Shown: positions 11,370-16,444 of the stretch, in pieces
Layout: each line of letters opens with the position of its first letter
Numbering within the stretch: the first letter of the stretch is position 1
Assembly (NCBI GenBank): GCA_905212215.1
Contig: CAJMDR010000009.1
Coordinates: forward strand, 1-16,444
DNA: 16,444 nucleotides
Direction of reading: 5' to 3'
From: an uncultured Porphyromonadaceae bacterium
GTDB taxonomy: Bacteria > Bacteroidota > Bacteroidia > Bacteroidales > Muribaculaceae
Made by a program: the position numbers and the translations under genes
Notes under the pieces: generated by a model
What the model was told of the DNA's origin: nothing
Databases searched by the model: none
What the model saw: the letters and a program-made list of their open reading frames with translations, nothing else

Positions 11370-14300
11370 AAAGTGCGAGTTTGAGTTCGTAGCCTATGAT
11401 CCGACTGTCATTCCGGCCACTGTCGAACTGTGGCAGAACGGCAAGCTCGCCCGGACAGTCGCCGCACCCCGAACCGTTCAGACCTACAGCAACCGTTTCA
11501 CGGAAAAAGGCCGTCAGTCCCTTCAGCTCAAACTCGGCTCGACCACCTACACCATCAATATCGATGTCGAGGAGAGCGGCATCGACATCAGCGAGGCCAC
11601 ATACGGCTTGCAGTTCAAGCTCGACGCCACCGGGCGCAGCAACGAGGAAAGCAACCCGGCCACATGGGAATCGAATGGCGTTACAACGTCATTCGAAGGA
11701 GTGGACTGGGCAAGCAGCGGATGGGTTGACGGTGCGCTCCGTCTCACCAACGGAGCCAAGGCCGTAATCCACACCAAACCCTTCTCCACCGATGTCAAGA
11801 CCACCGGCCTCACCGTCGAGATCACGATGCGTGTCAGCAATGTCATGGACAGGGAGGCGGCGGTCGTGAGCTGTCTCGACAATGGCAAAGGACTTCTGAT
11901 CACGACACAGGAGGCAAGTTTCAGAACCGGCCAGAGCGTGAGCTATGAGAACGAGGACGGAGAGACAGTGCAGCGAGAAATCAAGCTCGCCACCAACTAC
12001 GCAGCCGGGGATTGGATGAAGGTCGCCCTCATGGTCGGCACCGCGTCGGAAGACCGTCTTATGCAGCTGTATGTCACCGGAAACCGCACCGGTGCGGACA
12101 TCTACGACACCTCGTTCAATTTCCGTCAGGACAATCCGCAGGAAATCACCATCGACAGTGCCGAAGCCGACGTGGAGATAAAATGCATCCGCGTCTATAA
12201 CCGAGCCCTCAGCGACGATGAGGAGCTTGAGAACCGAATGGTGGACAGCGAGACCACCGACGAGATGATGGAGATCTATTCCGAGAACGACATCATCGGC
12301 GACACCGGGGATGTCGATATGGACAAACTCCGGGCGATGGGGAAGGGAGTCCTGCGCATCGTGCGTCAGAATATGCTCAATGACGTGTACGAGACCAACA
12401 ACAAAAAGACCGACTTTCTCGCCGACGTGTACTTCTACTCTCCGCTCGGCAGCGACTACGACTTCATACTCACCAACTGCTACATCCGAATACAGGGCAC
12501 TTCCTCCACAAAATATCCGTCGAAGAACATCCGCATATATTTCACCAAGGGGAGCGAGATGCTGTCAATGACAGGCAAGAACGTTCTGCCCGGCAACAAA
12601 TATGTCATGCGTCCCGGCGCGGTTCCCGTGCCGATCGTATGCTGCAAGTCCGACTATTCCGATTCCTCGATGTCCCTGAACACCGGCGGCGCAAAGCTGT
12701 TCAACGACGTGATGAAGGAACTCGGACTGCTTACCCCACCGCAGCGGCATCAGTACGAACAGGGAGGCAACAGTCTCGGAGCTGTCAGCATCAGAACCGC
12801 CATCGACGGGATGCCCATCGACATATTCTGTGCGGAGACAGCAGACGGCGAGAACGTCTATTACGGACAGTACAACTTCAACAACGAGAAATCCAAGAGT
12901 GGTCCGGTATTCGGTATGGAAGGTGTCGAAGGCTACACCGCAGCCTGTCCCATCGCTCTTGAGATGCTCAACAACACATCACCCGTCTGCCTGTTCCAAT
13001 CCACGAGCGACACTCATCTCGCCGAGAATTTCGATGCCGGAGCCGAGGTCAATTATGGTGTTGACGCTTCCGGGAAAGTCCAGAGCGACGGTGATGTCAA
13101 ATGGGCGGGACTCGCCACCGCGCAGCAGACCGCACTAAAGCGTCTCTATTCGTGGATACGCTCCTGTGTACCCTCCGGCGCGAATCCCGGCGACCTCTCC
13201 ACATTCAAGAGCGAGAAGTTCAAGAACGAAATAGGACAGTATTTCGACAAGGACTTTATTCTGACATACTACATCTTCACAGACTATTTCCTCAGCGTCG
13301 ATCAGAGAGCCAAGAACATGATGCTCCGCACATGGGACGGCAAGATATGGTACATCACCTACTACGACGGCGATACGCAGCTCGGCAAGCGTAACGACTG
13401 TTTCCTTGTGTATCTATATACCACCGACCGCGACACATGGGACGCAGAGGCGAGCAAATATGCTTTCGAGGGACATGACTCGTGGCTGTGGAACCTTGTG
13501 CTTGCCAACCTTGAGGACGACCTCAAGAGATGTGCTGCCAACTTCCGCGCCGTCATGACAAACGAGCGTGTCCTCGCCATGCTCAACGACGAGCAGAGCG
13601 GCAATTGGAGTGACCGTGCCTTCAACAAGTCCGGCTATCTGAAATATATCGCCCCGGCAGTTCAGACCATGTATGGCAAAAAGTGGCCGTTCATCTTCGC
13701 GTTGCAGGGCAGCAACAGAAGCCACCGCACCTTCTTCTTCACCAACCGTGCAGCCCTGCTCGATGCCAAATACGGCACGAGCAACTTCACCTCCGACAAC
13801 ATCGACCTCTACATGGCGAGAAGCGCGTCCGATGCAGCCGACACAGTCCGCATCACCGCCAACGAAACCTATGCCTTCGGCTACGGCACCAACAACAGTC
13901 CCAACATTGCCAACACCGGCATTGTAGCAGGAGGAGCGGTGGCGACCCTCGACATAACGGGAGCCTATACGGTCAACGACCCCCTGCGCATCTACGGTGC
14001 GAGCAGGGCGCGAGTCCTCGATCTGACAGGAGCTTCCAACCACCTCAAGAACGCCCTCGACCTCGGCAAATGTACCGCCCTCCGGGAACTCAACCTACAG
14101 GCGGCAACAGGCGGCGGTTCGACGGGATGGTGGCTCTCGATAGACAACTGCCGACAGTTGCGCAAGCTCAACCTCCGCAATCAGGCACAGGCCAAGACAG
14201 GCGGCAGCACGAGTACCGCCCTCGACCTCACGAATCAGACAAAACTTGAGGAACTCGACGCACGAGGCACAAAGGTACAGAGCATCGTCTTTGCCAAGGG

Positions 14301-16386
14301 CGCACCCGTTACCGTCGCCCGGATGCCTTCCACCATAACGACACTCCGGCTTGAGTATCTGAGCAAGCTCACCTCGTCCGGGCTTACCCTCGAAAGCTAC
14401 GGCAATGTCCGCACCCTCATCTTCGACAACTGCCCCGGAATAAATTGGGAGACCCTGCTGTCAAGATGCGCAAATGTTGACAGGCTCCGCGTCACAGGCA
14501 TAGACCGCGAGGATGACGGCACATGGCTCAACAAGTTCATGGCTATGGGCGGTGTCGATGCCTCCGGCAACTCCACCGATACCTGCGCCCTCGTCGGAAC
14601 AGTGCGGCTCACACGATACATCGACGAGGCGCAGTATCAGAGGATGTGCGCCCACTTCCCGGAACTGAACATCATACAGCCGGAATACACGATGATCCGC
14701 ATCGACAATCCGGCAGACGACGCGAGTGTGTCCAACCTCGACAACAACACCGGCTATCAGTTCGGCAACGACTATGTGAGAAGCGGCCATCTCGCCGCCA
14801 TCTTTGCCAAACGCCACCGTGTCCTTGCGAAAGTTACCCGGAAGCCTACGACAAGAACAGTCCGCATGGCCAACACCGATGTAACGGTCAACAACCACGA
14901 CGGGCAGATGACCTATTTCCCCCTGCATGACGCGAACTCGAACTACTATGCCGATGCTGAGGACATTGCCAACTGCACTCCGGCCAAGCTCGACGGAAGC
15001 GAGGGCGACCTCATGATGTATGAGCCGGGAATGTGGGTAAAGGGTATCAACGACTATCTCAACGCCGCCAACTATTCATGTTACAGCTCCAACGACAGGA
15101 ACCATCGTCCTGCCACGCCGGAGGCGGACATTCTGACCCTTGATGACATCAAGGCGAAAGGAGGCGTGATTGCCGGGCGCAAGATTGTCGGCAAGGATAC
15201 CCTTACGGCATCCTACACCGCCGACAGCACCTATTCGGTGTGTCAGGTCGATGTGTCGAAGCACAAGAGGGTGCGTTTCCCAAGCGTCCCCGGAACAGGA
15301 CTCACCGGGGCTGTGTTCTGCGACTCCTCCGGCAAGGTGCTTGAGAATATCGTCGTGCCCTCGCTTGCAAATAAATTCGAGGCTGGAATGTATCTCATAA
15401 AGGATGTCCCTGCCGGAGCTGTTTCCCTCAACTTCACCATCCTCAACACAGCGGAATTTGACAAGGTCGTCCTGTCGAACTCCGACAAGATCGAGGACAT
15501 GGAGCCGGAGTGGTACTATGACGAGGAGCATCTGTGTGCCGTTGTCGAGACCGTCATCGTCGGTGAGAAATTCCGCTCGTGTATCACAGGCGGCCGTTCC
15601 AGAGCAAATATGCCGTGGACTGACTTCCACTATTACAGTCAGCAGAGGGGTATGCAGCAGATCGATGCGATGATGCACTCCCGTCTCGCCAACCTCGCCT
15701 ATGCCTTCTATGGCCGCAGGGATATGCAGGAACAGTGCGGAGCCGGGTCGCATATCAACAACCGAACCATCGGAGCCGACACCATGCTCCGTGGTATGCA
15801 GGACACCGTCGGGTATGAATACGCCAAAGCCATCAACCCGAATGTGACAAACAGTCTTGTCGACAACCTCGTGCATCAGTACGCGTGGTTCATCGACACG
15901 GATACATTCGGGGCAAAGACGGTGACGCAGGTCAACAATATCTGCTGTCTCGGCTATGTCAATCTCTATGGGCATAAATACGAGATGATGGACTGGGTGG
16001 ATATTCCGAACGACACCAACAATGTCGGCAAGTGGCGTATATGGATGCCCGACGGCAGCGTCCGTTATGTCAAGGGCATGACCGCCTCCGGCTATTGGAT
16101 AACCGGGGTAGCGCACGGTCTTTACATGGATATGACCCCTGTCGGCAGTTTCAACGGCAGTTCCTCAACGTATTACACCGACATATACTATTTCAGCAGT
16201 GCCACAGGCCGTGTGGTCTATCGCGGCAGCTACAGCGCGAACGCGAGTGGTGGCGTGTCGTGCGCGGATGCGGTTTACGATGCGACGAATGCGGGCGCGA
16301 ATGTCGGCTCGCGTCTGGCCTTCCGCGGACTGATCGTCAAAGCGCAGAGCGTGACCGCGTACAAAGCGTTGAGCGAGGCCGCGTGA
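11260..16386 (+). CDS. Giant phage tail-fibre/adhesin-like protein (LamG + CotH-kinase-like + LRR + C-type-lectin-like), lacks its own start codon
   Basis: The frame is open for 1,708 codons after a TGA at 11257. Parts, counted from 11260: an Ig-like segment (about 30-110, VGQYEKCEFEFVAYDP to YTINIDVEE); a LamG-like domain (about 117-327, ending IKCIRVYNRALSDDEELENR); a CotH-kinase-like domain (about 362-720) with CYIRIQGTSSTKYPSKNIRI, YYGQYNFNNEKSKSG and KIWYITYYDGDTQLGKRND; a leucine-rich region (about 907-1094, LRELNLQ, LRKLNLR, LEELDARGT); and a C-terminal C-type-lectin/FGE-like domain ending YRGSYSANASGG to NVGSRLAFRG. Such modular proteins are known from Bacteroidales prophages, where they probably bind the host surface. 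No ATG or GTG exists in frame before a TTG at 11608, which lies inside the domain order, so translation must come from the ORF at 11109 by a frameshift, or the gene is broken. GC is higher than in the mobilization region. Confidence 0.8.
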   Translation, partial: KSGSSAPFLGTKIVHPDGRILTGTGHTTPTIEVGQYEKCEFEFVAYDPTVIPATVELWQNGKLARTVAAPRTVQTYSNRFTEKGRQSLQLKLGSTTYTINIDVEESGIDISEATYGLQFKLDATGRSNEESNPATWESNGVTTSFEGVDWASSGWVDGALRLTNGAKAVIHTKPFSTDVKTTGLTVEITMRVSNVMDREAAVVSCLDNGKGLLITTQEASFRTGQSVSYENEDGETVQREIKLATNYAAGDWMKVALMVGTASEDRLMQLYVTGNRTGADIYDTSFNFRQDNPQEITIDSAEADVEIKCIRVYNRALSDDEELENRMVDSETTDEMMEIYSENDIIGDTGDVDMDKLRAMGKGVLRIVRQNMLNDVYETNNKKTDFLADVYFYSPLGSDYDFILTNCYIRIQGTSSTKYPSKNIRIYFTKGSEMLSMTGKNVLPGNKYVMRPGAVPVPIVCCKSDYSDSSMSLNTGGAKLFNDVMKELGLLTPPQRHQYEQGGNSLGAVSIRTAIDGMPIDIFCAETADGENVYYGQYNFNNEKSKSGPVFGMEGVEGYTAACPIALEMLNNTSPVCLFQSTSDTHLAENFDAGAEVNYGVDASGKVQSDGDVKWAGLATAQQTALKRLYSWIRSCVPSGANPGDLSTFKSEKFKNEIGQYFDKDFILTYYIFTDYFLSVDQRAKNMMLRTWDGKIWYITYYDGDTQLGKRNDCFLVYLYTTDRDTWDAEASKYAFEGHDSWLWNLVLANLEDDLKRCAANFRAVMTNERVLAMLNDEQSGNWSDRAFNKSGYLKYIAPAVQTMYGKKWPFIFALQGSNRSHRTFFFTNRAALLDAKYGTSNFTSDNIDLYMARSASDAADTVRITANETYAFGYGTNNSPNIANTGIVAGGAVATLDITGAYTVNDPLRIYGASRARVLDLTGASNHLKNALDLGKCTALRELNLQAATGGGSTGWWLSIDNCRQLRKLNLRNQAQAKTGGSTSTALDLTNQTKLEELDARGTKVQSIVFAKGAPVTVARMPSTITTLRLEYLSKLTSSGLTLESYGNVRTLIFDNCPGINWETLLSRCANVDRLRVTGIDREDDGTWLNKFMAMGGVDASGNSTDTCALVGTVRLTRYIDEAQYQRMCAHFPELNIIQPEYTMIRIDNPADDASVSNLDNNTGYQFGNDYVRSGHLAAIFAKRHRVLAKVTRKPTTRTVRMANTDVTVNNHDGQMTYFPLHDANSNYYADAEDIANCTPAKLDGSEGDLMMYEPGMWVKGINDYLNAANYSCYSSNDRNHRPATPEADILTLDDIKAKGGVIAGRKIVGKDTLTASYTADSTYSVCQVDVSKHKRVRFPSVPGTGLTGAVFCDSSGKVLENIVVPSLANKFEAGMYLIKDVPAGAVSLNFTILNTAEFDKVVLSNSDKIEDMEPEWYYDEEHLCAVVETVIVGEKFRSCITGGRSRANMPWTDFHYYSQQRGMQQIDAMMHSRLANLAYAFYGRRDMQEQCGAGSHINNRTIGADTMLRGMQDTVGYEYAKAINPNVTNSLVDNLVHQYAWFIDTDTFGAKTVTQVNNICCLGYVNLYGHKYEMMDWVDIPNDTNNVGKWRIWMPDGSVRYVKGMTASGYWITGVAHGLYMDMTPVGSFNGSSSTYYTDIYYFSSATGRVVYRGSYSANASGGVSCADAVYDATNAGANVGSRLAFRGLIVKAQSVTAYKALSEAA
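16222..16329 (+). other. Candidate DGR variable-repeat-like region at the 3' end of the tail-like gene
   Basis: The encoded pattern RGSYS-(about 17 variable residues)-TNAGANVGSRLAFRG matches the general layout of C-type-lectin-fold targets of diversity-generating retroelements: RGGSW/Y, then AG/GV, then N-x-G-S/F-R. It lies within 20 codons of the stop and is followed by a GC-rich hairpin (16404-16418). No template repeat or reverse transcriptase is in the window, so this is only a candidate. Confidence 0.4.
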
Positions 16387-16403
16387 GCGTAAGGCGATAA
16401 AGC

Positions 16404-16418
16404 GGTCGCGCAGCGACC
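16404..16418. other. GC-rich hairpin just after the tail-like gene
   Basis: GGTCGC (16404-16409) pairs with GCGACC (16413-16418) around GCA, 18 bases after the stop codon. No T run follows on the plus strand, so it is not a standard terminator. DGR targets often have a short cruciform-type hairpin just after the variable repeat. Spaced AAAGCG/AAAAAGCG motifs follow to the window end. Confidence 0.5.
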
Positions 16419-16444
16419 CAAAGCGAAAAAGCGAAAAAAAAGAA

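Noticed and set aside
15076..16116. Long antisense ORF (346 codons) within the tail-like gene
   Set aside because: It lies fully opposite a well-supported coding frame and its His/Val/Gly-rich composition is typical of an antisense shadow of GC-rich codons.
3713..16444. Second copy of the tRNA-Thr 3' end as the right att site
   Set aside because: I searched by eye for TTCGAGTCCCACTCGCGGCT-like sequence after the element and saw none; the far end is probably outside the window.
1..16444. CRISPR array
   Set aside because: All repeat tracts have units of 9-14 bp without equal-length unique spacers, and there are no cas genes.

Overview
The window looks like a chromosomal segment of a Bacteroidales bacterium, with two kinds of mobile DNA next to or inside each other. 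The clade call rests on promoters: at least six genes have a TAnnTTTG box at about -7, with a TTTG or TTG about 19-20 bases upstream. This is the Bacteroidetes primary sigma pattern. Mobilization and replication genes of Bacteroidales type support it. The moderately high GC of hisS could fit a Muribaculaceae-like genome, but that is a guess.

Host core (1-3785): a truncated Crp/Fnr-family regulator runs off the left edge on the minus strand. tRNA-Gln(CTG) and hisS are transcribed divergently from back-to-back promoters. A NapH-type membrane iron-sulfur protein and a small, unusual ferredoxin are also divergent, each with its own promoter. Then come an 11-bp-periodic repeat tract and tRNA-Thr(CGT).

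Mobilizable element (about 3786-9540): directly after tRNA-Thr and its terminator lie tandem GGGTAGCCAAA repeats that look like recombinase arm sites. They suggest integration at the tRNA 3' end, although no integrase is in the window. Next come two overlapping genes of unknown function, a strong terminator and a MerR-like HTH (excisionase-type) gene. A broken replication-initiator gene, a DnaC/IstB-like AAA+ helicase loader, a candidate oriT with a YATCCTG-type nick motif, and a translationally overlapping mobC-relaxase-accessory trio follow. An eight-copy iteron array phased on the DNA helix comes after the trio and is a candidate origin of replication.

Phage-like region (about 9540-16444): a repeat-rich stretch holds one small unknown gene and two further motif arrays. 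A leftward Cro/C1-type repressor follows. Its operators are easy to see: one overlaps the -7 box of a rightward promoter, one lies in its own leader, and an exact copy of the latter sits inside its own coding sequence. The rightward promoter leads into a very large phage tail-fibre/adhesin-like protein of about 1,700 residues with Ig-like, LamG-like, CotH-kinase-like, leucine-rich and C-type-lectin-like parts. It has no start codon of its own frame and can only be reached by a frameshift from the first ORF. This looks like a deletion junction, an assembly error or, less likely, recoding.

The last 60 codons resemble the variable-repeat region of diversity-generating retroelement (DGR) targets. 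A GC-rich hairpin follows just after the stop codon. The window ends before any template repeat or reverse transcriptase could be seen, so the DGR idea is a testable inference.
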